The translations under genes and the position numbers were made by a program. From assembly GCA_023436065.1 (NCBI GenBank), contig JAEZKU010000022.1, forward strand, positions 1 to 48,955: a stretch of DNA of 48,955 nt, given 5' to 3'. This document shows positions 9,026 through 17,036 of this stretch, piece after piece; position 1 is the stretch's first letter; the number at the start of each line of letters is the position of its first letter. Source of the stretch: Bacillota bacterium (GTDB lineage: Bacteria; Bacillota; Clostridia; Lachnospirales; Lachnospiraceae). The notes under the pieces were generated by a model. It saw only the letters and a list, made by a program, of their open reading frames with translations, made no database searches and had not been told where the DNA came from.

Positions 9026-9865
9026 ATGCAAACGGAAAATGGAATTGGGTGGGAACGTAACAATAGGACATTCTTTGACGAGATTGTCATAAATTACGAT
9101 AAGGTACGATGGGGATACCCTGATGAGTTGTATATGGATATTAACCGATATATTGGACCGAAAAGTGGGAAAAAAGCTCTTGAGATTGGAGCGGGGACGG
9201 GAAAGGCGACAGTCCAATTTCTTAATATGGGGTACGATGTTACCGCGGTTGAGTTGGGTGTACATATGTCTGAATTTTTATTGGATAGATTTAAAGATTA
9301 TACAGATTTTAACGTGGTTACAGCTACTTTTGAGGATGCCTCATTGGAAGAGGACAACTATGATTTAGTATATGCCGCCTCAGCTTTCCATTGGGTGGAT
9401 GCAGAAATAGGATGCCCAAAAGTATATCGGCTTTTAAAACAAGGCGGGACCTTTGTCCTGTTCCGTAACAACCCCGTTCCGGCTGACGGAGAAGAAATAT
9501 ATGAGGAGATTCAATCAGTATACGAAAAATACTATCATAGTTATTATACGTCGAGAAAAAGACCGGTCAGAAAATCCAGAGAAGATTTTTGGAAACCCTC
9601 CGAGATTTATAATTCATTCCGATTCGAGGATCTAGAGCTGTACGGATTTCGTGATGTAATAATGAAACTTTACGATGCATCGCAGACATATAGCGCGGAT
9701 GAATATATAGCTCTTCTAGATACTTACTCCGATCATAGAGGCTTGCCGGATGTCAATAGAGAAGCCTTGTATGCGGGAATCAAGGACGTAATACTAAGGC
9801 ATGGAGGGCAACACAAGGTTGATTATATTTTTCAATTATATATGGGGAGAAAGCCAGGCTGTTAG
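9026..9865 (+). CDS. Class I SAM-dependent methyltransferase
   Basis: A 279-residue Rossmann-fold methyltransferase. Motif I is ALEIGAGTGKAT near residues 51-62, the acidic end of strand beta-2 is VTAVELG, motif II-like is FEDASL, and LVYAASAFHWVD is the typical AdoMet-methyltransferase strand 4. The substrate is not evident. The start is ATG 9026, since AGGAGAG overlaps the in-frame TTG at 9011. The next gene (DinB-like) begins 10 nt after the stop with an AGGAGG site, so the two are very probably cotranscribed. Confidence 0.9.
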   Translation: MQTENGIGWERNNRTFFDEIVINYDKVRWGYPDELYMDINRYIGPKSGKKALEIGAGTGKATVQFLNMGYDVTAVELGVHMSEFLLDRFKDYTDFNVVTATFEDASLEEDNYDLVYAASAFHWVDAEIGCPKVYRLLKQGGTFVLFRNNPVPADGEEIYEEIQSVYEKYYHSYYTSRKRPVRKSREDFWKPSEIYNSFRFEDLELYGFRDVIMKLYDASQTYSADEYIALLDTYSDHRGLPDVNREALYAGIKDVILRHGGQHKVDYIFQLYMGRKPGC

Positions 9866-9874
9866 GAGGATATC

Positions 9875-10387
9875 ATGAAAAGACTAATTACAGAGGCTCT
9901 GAGAAATCAATTTGACTCGACTTATCACATGGCACGCGTGCTTGTAAAAATATGTCCGGAAGAAATCTGGGCTACATCCTATAACGGGGTGCCGTTTTGG
10001 CAGCAGGTCTTTCACTATGTATATTATATTGATTTTTGGATGCGTGAAAAGTATGATGACAGTGAGTGGCGAACAATGATTTTTGATGATACCTATACCA
10101 CTGACTTGTATGCAAACAGTTATGAAGGCTTATTTATCTCACAAGATAAAATGATGGAGTATCTTGATGTAATTCAAAAGAAAACTGCTGGCGTTTTTGA
10201 TTATTTGGATGATGATAAATTGAGTCTTTCAGTTTTTGGCAATGAGCCACTGTTTACTTATACAGATGTAATTCTTGGGCAAATAAGACATATCATGTAT
10301 AACATTGGATACCTTAACGGCATATTACGTGAATTAGGGCTGCCTGAGTCCGACTGGTATGCCTATAATGAGCCGGAGGGTTCATAA
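9875..10387 (+). CDS. DinB-like four-helix protein
   Basis: A 170-residue protein with the DinB/YfiT-type four-helix layout. A first helix ends in FDSTYHMARVL, WQQVFHYVYYIDFWM supplies a likely metal-binding His, and GQIRHIMYNIGYLNGILRELG supplies another. The usual HxxxH pair in the last helix is reduced to one His, so metal binding may be altered. DinB-like proteins include thiol-dependent S-transferases, but no substrate is visible here. It follows the methyltransferase by 9 nt, with AGGAGG before the ATG. Its end overlaps a small ORF in another frame (10368-10502). Confidence 0.8.
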   Translation: MKRLITEALRNQFDSTYHMARVLVKICPEEIWATSYNGVPFWQQVFHYVYYIDFWMREKYDDSEWRTMIFDDTYTTDLYANSYEGLFISQDKMMEYLDVIQKKTAGVFDYLDDDKLSLSVFGNEPLFTYTDVILGQIRHIMYNIGYLNGILRELGLPESDWYAYNEPEGS

Positions 10388-10502
10388 TCATATTCGTTCA
10401 ATAGTAGATTACAAATGGCATGGGGAGTTACAGGAGGACATATTTCACATTTATGAAGTAAAATGGCTTCCCGCTACGTTTATGAAATATATGAAACAAT
10501 AG
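10368..10502 (+). CDS. Possible small ORF or C-terminal gene remnant
   Basis: A 44-codon ORF in the +1 frame relative to the DinB gene, overlapping its last 20 bases and running to TAG at 10500-10502. The predicted peptide has a protein-like composition: VDYKWHGELQEDIFHIYEVKW, then LPATFMKYMKQ. It looks more like the end of a larger protein than random translation. It has no good Shine-Dalgarno, so it may be the tail of a deleted gene. This is a weak call from one reading frame. Confidence 0.3.
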   Translation: MSRRVHNHIRSIVDYKWHGELQEDIFHIYEVKWLPATFMKYMKQ

Positions 10503-10543
10503 AAGAATGAGATCTACAATTTTGAATTTGGAGGCTCGGAAAA

Positions 10544-11245
10544 ATGTTAACAAAAGAACGCAAAAAAAGACTTGAAACAGACTTATGGATCATTGTTATC
10601 GTATCAGTATTGATTCTTGGAATTTATAGCATTTACAACAGAAGTATAAATGAAATGGTTTCTAATACATCTATTAATATTGTATTACGTGTATTATTGA
10701 TAGGTGGTATATTTCAGTTTGGACTTGCAGGGCTGGGAATAACGATTGTGGCAATCTTGAGAAAAGAAAGCTTCTTGAGCCATGGGCTGACTCGAAAAAA
10801 TATACTGCCTGCCATAATGCTTAGTGCGTTATGCTGTATTCCTGATTTTATTTATAATTATCTTGCAGGAAATGTACATACATGGTTTCCCTTTTCGGAT
10901 GTAAATACAACAGCTGAAGTGATAGTAAGCGGATTCCCATATAATGTTCTTGGTATGCTCATCACAGCGATTTGCTGGGGGTTCTTTGAGGGATTCAATT
11001 ATGTTGTGATCTGCGATAAACTCAGTGAGCGATATCCATCAAAATACCGGTTTTTTGATTGGGGAGCTATTGTTGGAGCTATCATGTGTATCCTCATACA
11101 TGGAGCAATAGGGGTAACACCAGCTGCAATTGCTGAAATGTTGTGCACGATGTTTTTGATTTATGGAATGCTTATTGTTCGTAAAGTCACAGGGAATGCA
11201 TGGGGATGCGTGCTGATCTTTGTGTTGTATTGGAATGCGTTGTAA
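10544..11245 (+). CDS. CPBP-like multi-pass membrane protein
   Basis: A 233-residue integral membrane protein with about six hydrophobic segments. WGFFEGFNYVVICDKL near residues 145-161 resembles a degenerate EExxxR motif of the CPBP/Abi intramembrane protease family, ILIHGAIG supplies a His, and LYWNAL near the end supplies the Asn of the third motif. The first motif has a single Glu, so catalytic activity is uncertain. GGAGG lies 11 nt upstream of the ATG. CPBP proteins often accompany peptide export or immunity genes, but none is seen nearby. Confidence 0.65.
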   Translation: MLTKERKKRLETDLWIIVIVSVLILGIYSIYNRSINEMVSNTSINIVLRVLLIGGIFQFGLAGLGITIVAILRKESFLSHGLTRKNILPAIMLSALCCIPDFIYNYLAGNVHTWFPFSDVNTTAEVIVSGFPYNVLGMLITAICWGFFEGFNYVVICDKLSERYPSKYRFFDWGAIVGAIMCILIHGAIGVTPAAIAEMLCTMFLIYGMLIVRKVTGNAWGCVLIFVLYWNAL

Positions 11246-11279
11246 AGAAGGAACAACACCATCGTGGAGGTCTGTATAG

Positions 11280-11669
11280 TTGAAATTAATAGATATAAAA
11301 AGCAAAAACTTATGGGGAATAAGTATGATTGCATTACTCGGTATATCATACTGGTTTTGCAGATATGCTTTTTTTGATATGCATGGTATGAAACAATGGC
11401 CAAATCTATTGGCTATAATAGGTATGGCCATAGTAATTATTGCTTCTATATTTGGACAACACATTATTTCAGTAAGCACTGTGATAGGGTATATGGGTGG
11501 TTTCATCCTTGCTATGATATTTAACACTGGTGGTATGGACCAGGGTGGAGGAAGAACAAATAATGCCTGGATAATATGGGGAACTGTATACAGCTTTTCA
11601 ATTCTGATGGGTGTAATTTTAACTTTGGTGTATCGCTTGGTATCGAAACGGAGAGAAGCAGGAGTGTAG
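11280..11669 (+). CDS. Small multi-pass membrane protein
   Basis: A 129-residue protein with about four membrane segments (SMIALLGISYWFCRY, LLAIIGMAIVIIASIFG, GYMGGFILAMIF, IIWGTVYSFSILMGVILTLVY). The segment NTGGMDQGGGRTNNAWIIWG, between the third and fourth, is the most distinctive part. I have no functional name for it. It uses a TTG start at 11280 with GGAGG about 10 nt upstream, and the first ATG in frame is too far inside the protein. It is 34 nt downstream of the CPBP-like gene, so the two are probably cotranscribed. Confidence 0.7.
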   Translation: MKLIDIKSKNLWGISMIALLGISYWFCRYAFFDMHGMKQWPNLLAIIGMAIVIIASIFGQHIISVSTVIGYMGGFILAMIFNTGGMDQGGGRTNNAWIIWGTVYSFSILMGVILTLVYRLVSKRREAGV

Positions 11670-11718
11670 CAATCGGATTTTATAGAATAGCTAAGGCAGG
11701 GAAATAGAAAGGGATAGT

Positions 11719-12168
11719 ATGAGAATTAAAAAGGGCTTCATCACTTTTATTACTATATTGGCTGTTCTTGTAGGAAACATCCTTAATTTTCGAGAATTCA
11801 TAAATGATTATTGTCCGATCAAAATAAGTAATGTAATAGTAACAGCTTTCTATGTTGCAACATGGATAATTGTTATAAGTATCAGTATTAAATATAGATT
11901 TATTAAAATACTTAAGGCTTATACAGTATTTTGGCTTATCACATTAATTCATGCATTATTAATAATTATTACATCTACGACAGGGGCTAATTTTGGATGG
12001 GCGATACTATCCTATATTCTTGTTATGTGCCCCTGGTATGGGTTGCATTATTATGTAAAAGATTATATATTCATTGGTATTTTGATTTCAATTTTCGCGT
12101 TATCTGTACTCGTGATTAATACTTTCTTTATTTGCACCAATAACAGATTTAATAAAAAATCTAAGTAA
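11719..12168 (+). CDS. Hypothetical membrane protein
   Basis: A 149-residue protein with four predicted membrane segments: FITFITILAVLVGNIL, VIVTAFYVATWIIVISISI, a central LLIIITSTTGANFGWAILSYILVM, and a C-terminal FIGILISIFALSVLVINTFFI. The termini are basic (MRIKKG and NRFNKKSK). No enzyme motif is visible and I do not recognise the family. An AAAGGGA Shine-Dalgarno precedes the ATG. It lies between two other unassigned small genes. Confidence 0.7.
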   Translation: MRIKKGFITFITILAVLVGNILNFREFINDYCPIKISNVIVTAFYVATWIIVISISIKYRFIKILKAYTVFWLITLIHALLIIITSTTGANFGWAILSYILVMCPWYGLHYYVKDYIFIGILISIFALSVLVINTFFICTNNRFNKKSK

Positions 12169-12198
12169 AGAATTAATCATTTTAGGAGATCGGTTAAT

Positions 12199-12618
12199 AT
12201 GGGAAGTATATTTGATGAGGGAAAAGATATTCTTTATGAGATAGAAAGTACAGGGAATATCAAGTTATTGCATGATTTATTCATTATTAGAACGAAAGTT
12301 TGGAAGTATCATATGATTCATGATGAATTTGGGAGTTATGGGATCTTTGACGATATTACAAAGTTAGATAGCCCATTGGTATTTGATTTAATACCAACTT
12401 CAGTGGAAATAGTCGCTAATCAGAGCGATGAGGTATTTTTATCGACTGCTTTATCTTTGCTTTTAACATGTGTGGAACACTCTAACACAACAGAGATACC
12501 GGATGAGCTATTAAAGAATTGGACATGTATTAACAATAAAGTCATCGAATTTAAATGCAAAGATAGTTCTGAGATATGGGATAGAATCAACCAATGGTAT
12601 AGAATAGATTTAAGCTAA
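12199..12618 (+). CDS. Hypothetical acidic soluble protein
   Basis: A 139-residue acidic cytosolic protein of unknown family. It begins with a helical segment (FDEGKDILYEIESTG) and has a hydrophobic helix near residues 88-98 (FLSTALSLLLTCVE). The size, acidity and accessory setting resemble immunity proteins of polymorphic toxin systems, but no toxin gene is adjacent, so that is only a speculation. AGGAGA precedes the ATG by about 10 nt. Confidence 0.65.
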   Translation: MGSIFDEGKDILYEIESTGNIKLLHDLFIIRTKVWKYHMIHDEFGSYGIFDDITKLDSPLVFDLIPTSVEIVANQSDEVFLSTALSLLLTCVEHSNTTEIPDELLKNWTCINNKVIEFKCKDSSEIWDRINQWYRIDLS

Positions 12619-12731
12619 TAAGTTACATGATAAATGTATACAATTTTGCCGGACGGACAGGACTTAAGCGACGTTCGTCATACATAGTGGCTGAGGGATT
12701 TATAAGGATTAAGAAAGGTTGTGATAATGCT

Positions 12732-13250
12732 ATGAAAACAAAAAAACAACAAGAACTGGTCGATTCTTTTCTAGATGCACTTGATAATGAGCTTGGTTCG
12801 CTGTATCGAGAAATCGTAATGTGTTTATCTGAGCTTGGCTATTATCCGCGTAAGCAACGGTCATATATTGTGTTTAAGCACGATTTGCACAATAGAGAGA
12901 TGGCGAAAATGGGTATGACATTGACAAAGGATGCATCCCCGTATTTTGACTTGCGTTTTTCGGCCTGCACAGGATATTCAGAAAGATTCGCGGATGTTGT
13001 CAGAGCTTATATCAACAAAAATCCGAATAGATTATTCCCGCACTGCAAAAACGACAAATGCGTTTTTCGTGCCGATGGAGAAAGAGCTCCATATTATGAA
13101 GCTGCGTTTCTTGATGGAGAAACAAAATCCTGCTGCGGTGCAAAAGCATTAAATATACCAAATGATGATCTGGTTGCGATTGATGAAATAAAATTACTCA
13201 TCAAGGAAGAACACGAATACTTAATGAAGCATGAAGCCAGTATAGCGTAA
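12732..13250 (+). CDS. Hypothetical cysteine-containing protein
   Basis: A 172-residue soluble protein I cannot name. It has an N-terminal helix (QQELVDSFLDALDNELG), a central YYPRKQRSYIVFKHD beta segment, and cysteines arranged as CKNDKC near residue 103 and CCGAKAL near 133. These could bind zinc or form a redox pair (inference). The C-terminus is a helical IDEIKLLIKEEHEYLMKH. The start is ATG 12732 after AAAGGTTG; upstream in-frame codons are open to 12627 but have no ribosome site. It is the last gene of the + strand accessory stretch. Confidence 0.65.
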   Translation: MKTKKQQELVDSFLDALDNELGSLYREIVMCLSELGYYPRKQRSYIVFKHDLHNREMAKMGMTLTKDASPYFDLRFSACTGYSERFADVVRAYINKNPNRLFPHCKNDKCVFRADGERAPYYEAAFLDGETKSCCGAKALNIPNDDLVAIDEIKLLIKEEHEYLMKHEASIA

Positions 13251-13555
13251 TATTAGATCTTATTGATATACATCCTTATATTAGTATAAAAAAATTTTTG
13301 AGTGAAGGATCTAATTAACCTATAAGTGAAGATATAAAGAATAATCAATGATCTTACAATAAAGAGCATAAAATATCGCAAAACACTTAATAACATTTCG
13401 TTAAACAAGCGTTTTGCGAATAGTATGATAAACTGGAAATATGAACTTCTGCCTTGAAAATCACTTCTCTCAGCCCGGTTTATCATGCTGCGGGCCTTTC
13501 CCTGATGGTCAAGCATGTTATGGTGAATATCATGATGATGAAGTATATTTTATTA
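13251..13555. other. Gene-poor 305-nt region with inverted repeats
   Basis: No convincing gene. Two inverted repeats stand out: CGCAAAAC at 13377-13384 with GTTTTGCG at 13411-13418, and TATGATAAACTGG near 13423-13435 with CCGGTTTATCATG near 13477-13489 (one mismatch). It separates the + strand accessory genes from the - strand ABM-like gene, whose end lies at 13556. An 87-codon reverse-strand reading frame crosses it but lacks a ribosome site and looks accidental. Confidence 0.4.
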
Positions 13556-13888
13556 TTATCTTTTTGTTTTCTTCACAAATGGATTATCGCAATGATTTAC
13601 TTCCTGATGAATTACAATTGGATCTGAAATCAATCCATAAGCTGCATCCTCCGGATAAGTGATTGCTATGACCGGATTATCACCGGCGTATTCGATTATA
13701 TCATCATAGGTTTCCCAAATTGTGCAAAGGAAAAAATGCGAATAATCATCCTGATCAATTATTTCAACATATGCTCCAAGATTTCCTTTGAGCGATAATG
13801 CATCCTTCACACCCGTTTCATTTAAGTATTCTTGAAATGCATTCTTCTTTTCTAATGGTACTATTCCATGCCAGGTTCTTGATATCAT
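13556..13888 (-). CDS. Antibiotic biosynthesis monooxygenase (ABM)-like protein
   Basis: A 110-residue single-domain protein with the ABM/dimeric alpha-beta barrel pattern. It starts MISRTWHGIVPLEKKNAFQ, has a GNLGAYVEIID strand, a FFLCTIWETYDDIIEYAG strand-helix unit, and a C-terminal strand. Such proteins are small heme- or flavin-free oxygenases, or ligand-binding dimers of unknown role. GAGGTG precedes the ATG. It lies downstream of the BlaI gene on the same strand, but a strong terminator separates them, so it is its own unit. Confidence 0.75.
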   Translation of the reverse strand: MISRTWHGIVPLEKKNAFQEYLNETGVKDALSLKGNLGAYVEIIDQDDYSHFFLCTIWETYDDIIEYAGDNPVIAITYPEDAAYGLISDPIVIHQEVNHCDNPFVKKTKR

Positions 13889-13932
13889 TTTTACACCTCA
13901 TCCTCTTTTGTAAATACTACTCCATATTATGG

Positions 13933-13956
13933 AAAAAAGCCTTATTATAAGGCTTT
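13933..13956 (-). terminator. Intrinsic terminator of the BlaI-type gene
   Basis: AAAGCCTTA at 13936-13944 and TAAGGCTTT at 13948-13956 form a 9-bp stem with a 3-nt loop. Read on the - strand the hairpin is followed by six T residues. It is about 65 nt after the BlaI stop codon. Confidence 0.85.
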
Positions 13957-14020
13957 CATCACATTTATCAATATTTCTGTAATCGAACTATCTTAACTCA
14001 TCGGTTAAGTGTACCTCGAA

Positions 14021-14395
14021 TTAAAATCTCTGTTCACCAATAATTCTCTGAAGTTCAAGTACCTCTGCTTTGGATAAATCTTGATTCTTTAAGTACTCAA
14101 CCAGAAATGTACTTAATGATCCGTTATACAGCTTATTTAATAATACTTTGGTTTCGATTGTCTGAACGGTACGCTTGGAAATCGCAGCTTTACATAGAAA
14201 GCCGGGATCCTCCCGTTTGATTGCACCTTTTTCAATCAGACGATTGATTACTGTATAAGTCGTATTCTTCTCCCACCCGATATATTCCTTGATTATCTTG
14301 GAAATATCCTTTGCGGCCAGAACCTTGTTCGACCACAACAATTCCATGATATTCAATTCTCCTTCGTGAAGACGTATTTCTGGTAATGCTGCCAT
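14021..14395 (-). CDS. BlaI/MecI/CopY-family winged-helix repressor
   Basis: A 124-residue penicillinase-repressor-type regulator. The winged-helix half contains LHEGELNIMELLWS, KDISKIIKEY and KNTTYTVINRLIEKGAIKRE, the last being the recognition helix and wing; a C-terminal dimerisation helix follows. BlaI proteins bind TACA-N2-TGTA-type palindromes as dimers and are often released by cleavage by a BlaR1-type protease. No blaR1 is adjacent, so this is an orphan copy or is controlled from elsewhere. An AAGGGG-type site precedes the ATG. The candidate operators at 14430 and 14629 support autoregulation. Confidence 0.92.
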   Translation of the reverse strand: MAALPEIRLHEGELNIMELLWSNKVLAAKDISKIIKEYIGWEKNTTYTVINRLIEKGAIKREDPGFLCKAAISKRTVQTIETKVLLNKLYNGSLSTFLVEYLKNQDLSKAEVLELQRIIGEQRF

Positions 14396-14429
14396 GAAAT
14401 CCTACACCCCTTAACCTGATTAATTAGTA

Positions 14430-14441
14430 CTACAATTGTAG
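14430..14441. promoter_or_regulatory. BlaI-type operator candidate 1
   Basis: CTACAATTGTAG is a perfect 12-bp palindrome of the TACA-N2-TGTA class bound by BlaI/MecI/CopY proteins. It lies 35 bases upstream of the BlaI start codon. Confidence 0.7.
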
Positions 14442-14567
14442 AAATTAAAATACAGCATATGCTTCTCCATTCATCTGCTGTATTCCGTAGTGTTTTCAAA
14501 TCTAACTTATCTGCATAGTTGGAATATAATTAAAGCTAAGAAAAGATTATATATGATATATATGTAG

Positions 14568-14581
14568 CCTGTAAATACAGG
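14568..14581. repeat. Inverted repeat CCTGTA-AA-TACAGG in the BlaI leader
   Basis: A perfect 6-bp-arm palindrome inside the long 5' region of the BlaI gene. Its TGTA and TACA halves are in the opposite order to the BlaI-type site, so it may be a different binding site or chance. Confidence 0.35.
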
Positions 14582-14627
14582 GACTTACCGTTGTAGAATG
14601 ATTTATCGGGGGTGACAGGCATATATA

Positions 14628-14641
14628 TCTACACGCGTAGA
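14628..14641. promoter_or_regulatory. BlaI-type operator candidate 2
   Basis: TCTAC-ACGC-GTAGA has the same CTAC-N4-GTAG skeleton as the site at 14430. It lies about 10-24 nt downstream of the predicted transcription start, a usual place for a repressor site. Confidence 0.5.
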
Positions 14642-14657
14642 CAGTGCCCGTATTCCT

Positions 14658-14686
14658 ATACTATAATAATAGAATAAGTTTGTCAA
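14658..14686 (-). promoter_or_regulatory. Promoter of the BlaI-type gene
   Basis: On the - strand TTGACA (14686-14681) and TAGTAT (14663-14658) are separated by 17 bases. The implied start near 14651 leaves a leader of about 255 nt. This and the palindromes listed above account for the 335-nt gap 14396-14730. Confidence 0.65.
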
Positions 14687-14730
14687 TAGTTTTCTTAATA
14701 AATTCGTAAAACTTTAGTTAAAATATGGTA

Positions 14731-16020
14731 TTACAGGCAGAATACAGCATAGTAGGGAACATATTTGATTTGATTGGAAAAATCGAAATTTTTCGATGAT
14801 ATCTTAATGGCATAAGGAAATTCACATTTTTGCCTTAATACACTGATACACTTCGATCTCGTATTTGAGCTTTCGTGAAGTTCAATGGGAATGATCTCAT
14901 TATTCTTGGCTATAATGAAATCAATCTTTGCCATCGCTTCGGATTCCCAGAAGACAAAGGGATAATTCTTTGCCTGAAGGGATTGTGCGACATAATTCTC
15001 TAGAAGTGCTTTTTTATTATTCACAACACCGCTTATACTCTGCTCTTCAATAATTTTTGAATACAGTAGGCCGGTGTCGGGAAGGTATAATTTAAAATTG
15101 CTGTTGGAAGGATCACAGGAATTATTCAGTAAAAGCAGCTCAGAAGGGTTCTGAAGCTGGTCAGCATTGATCTTATTGCAGCGTATTACGTAATTTTGTT
15201 CTACGAGCTTTTGGATTGCATCACGATACATTGCATGGGTGGTACCTTTTCGAATAATTTTATACTGGAATTTCTTATTGTCCTTCATCAATTGATAGGT
15301 AAGACTATCAAAAACCTGCTTCATTTTTAAGGCATCACTGTCCTGATTATCCCTGTCAATGTAATCATGATAGGAACCCACGAGAAAGGAATGCTGTTCA
15401 GAGACATTCACAGCATCGGAAAAATTCAGATATTCATTTACAGGTCCAGGCATTCCGCCAATCTGCAGATACAGTTTGTGGAGCGATAAAAGCTCCTTAT
15501 GTACGATTTCCGGGATATTGGTATTCGTATTGAAATGATTCACTATGGCTTCTATGTACCACTCATTGCCGATTGCCCTTAAGAATTCATCAAATTCCAA
15601 GGGATGTACCGAAAGCTTTGTAAATACTTTCTCCTGTTCCTTGGTCAACGGATGACTGGAGATGGCAAGGATATATTGGAAGCTACCGGTAAATAATCCT
15701 TTGGTTAGGGCATGTATTGCTTCTTCACAGCGTCCGATTTCATCCAGGATTAATATTCTGCCTTCAACAGGATTACTCTCTGTAAGCTGAAAATAATCGG
15801 CTACTCGCAAGGCAAGCTCTCCTGCTTCTAAATTACTGAATAAAGAAGCACATTCAGGATTGCGCTCAAAGTTAATATAAGAGATTTGCTCAAAAAAAGC
15901 TTTGGCAAAATCATATACGAGGTACGTCTTGCCAACGCCCTTTGCTCCGGTCAGTAATATCGGTCTGTCACTATTTTCATTTTTCCATCGGATCAATTCA
16001 TCAATGAGTTTTCTTTTCAA
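14731..16020 (-). CDS. AAA-family ATPase with DUF4143-type C-terminus
   Basis: A 429-residue protein of the AAA_14/DUF4143 family. Walker A is GAKGVGKT near residues 25-32, and Walker B is ILILDEIG near 90-97. The C-terminal domain contains ALLENYVAQSLQ, FVFWESEAMAKIDFII and IIPIEL, which is the DUF4143 PD-(D/E)XK-like pattern with a plausible E/D/E set. The biological role of these abundant ATPases is unknown. The start is ATG 16020, 7 nt after the rluD-type gene, so it is probably the last gene of that transcript. No clear terminator was found after it. Confidence 0.9.
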   Translation of the reverse strand: MKRKLIDELIRWKNENSDRPILLTGAKGVGKTYLVYDFAKAFFEQISYINFERNPECASLFSNLEAGELALRVADYFQLTESNPVEGRILILDEIGRCEEAIHALTKGLFTGSFQYILAISSHPLTKEQEKVFTKLSVHPLEFDEFLRAIGNEWYIEAIVNHFNTNTNIPEIVHKELLSLHKLYLQIGGMPGPVNEYLNFSDAVNVSEQHSFLVGSYHDYIDRDNQDSDALKMKQVFDSLTYQLMKDNKKFQYKIIRKGTTHAMYRDAIQKLVEQNYVIRCNKINADQLQNPSELLLLNNSCDPSNSNFKLYLPDTGLLYSKIIEEQSISGVVNNKKALLENYVAQSLQAKNYPFVFWESEAMAKIDFIIAKNNEIIPIELHESSNTRSKCISVLRQKCEFPYAIKISSKNFDFSNQIKYVPYYAVFCL

Positions 16021-16026
16021 CGAAAA

Positions 16027-16983
16027 TTACCCCTTATGTCTTAATTTCTCTAATAATTCGGTAAAGTACACAGGCAGAGGCGCAAAAAATTCTACATACT
16101 TACCGGTGGAGGGATGGATGAAACCCAGAACACCCGCATGCAAAGCCTGTCCCTCCAGATGGAACGGATCCTTTGACGGACCATAGACGGTATCACCAAC
16201 CAGCGGATGATGGATACTCGCCATATGGACTCTGATCTGATGGGTTCGTCCTGTTTCAAGGGAACACTCGATATGTGCATATTGATTGGCCAGATTCTCA
16301 ATTAATCTGTAATTTGTTGCAGCGGGTTTACCGTTCTTATGATTAATGGCCATCTTTTTACGGTCCTTGGGATCTCTTCCGATCGGACCTTCTACTCTTC
16401 CGTCTTCAACCTTGAGGGTATGATAGACGATTGCCTGATATTTACGGGTAATAGAGTGTACCTTCAGCTGTTCTGCGATCAGTTGATGCGCTTTATCGTT
16501 CTTACAGGCAACTAAAATCCCTGTCGTGTCCCGGTCGATCCGGTGAACGATACCGGGTCGCAATACTCCGTTGATACCGGATAATTCTCCTTTGCAATGG
16601 TACAGCAAAGCATTTACCAGGGTTCCCGATGCATGTCCGGCTGCAGGGTGGACCACCATGCCTTTTTGCTTATTTACGATGATGATATCCTTATCCTCAT
16701 AAAGAATATCGATAGGAAGGTCCTCAGGGACGATTTCAGCCTCGATTGGTTCAGGAAGCAGGATTGTTACCCGCTGACCTGCTTTTACTCTAAAATTGGC
16801 TTTTACGGGCTTCTCCTCAAGGAAAATACGTCCATCCTCTATCAGCTTCTGAATATAGCTGCGGGTCAGCTCTGACTGGATGACGGACAGATATTTATCA
16901 ATTCTGTTACCGGCATTCTCTTCATTTACTATGAATTCCAGTAGCTCTTCCTGTTCCGGCAGCTCCATTACTTCCTCGTCCAT
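16027..16983 (-). CDS. rluD: RluD-family 23S rRNA pseudouridine synthase
   Basis: A 318-residue pseudouridine synthase, cytosolic. An N-terminal S4 RNA-binding domain (GNRIDKYLSVIQSELTRSYI, about residues 21-40) is followed by the catalytic domain with GIVHRIDRDTTGILV; the Asp after HRI is the nucleophile. The GRTHQIRVHMASI motif near residue 235 is also typical. The likely target is U1911/1915/1917 of 23S rRNA, but RluC/YlyB-type enzymes look similar. AAAGGACG is 8 nt upstream of the ATG. In Bacillus the homologue also follows lspA, as here. Confidence 0.92.
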   Translation of the reverse strand: MDEEVMELPEQEELLEFIVNEENAGNRIDKYLSVIQSELTRSYIQKLIEDGRIFLEEKPVKANFRVKAGQRVTILLPEPIEAEIVPEDLPIDILYEDKDIIIVNKQKGMVVHPAAGHASGTLVNALLYHCKGELSGINGVLRPGIVHRIDRDTTGILVACKNDKAHQLIAEQLKVHSITRKYQAIVYHTLKVEDGRVEGPIGRDPKDRKKMAINHKNGKPAATNYRLIENLANQYAHIECSLETGRTHQIRVHMASIHHPLVGDTVYGPSKDPFHLEGQALHAGVLGFIHPSTGKYVEFFAPLPVYFTELLEKLRHKG

Positions 16984-17036
16984 GGAGTATCGTCCTTTCT
17001 TAGTTTACATAATAATATTCTGTATATCAATATTGT

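Noticed and set aside
11039..11527. A 162-codon - strand frame across the membrane-protein genes
   Set aside because: It overlaps two + strand genes with good ribosome sites and has no such site itself.
13253..13516. An 87-codon - strand frame with a hydrophobic end
   Set aside because: No Shine-Dalgarno and biased only by AT-rich codons; kept as intergenic.
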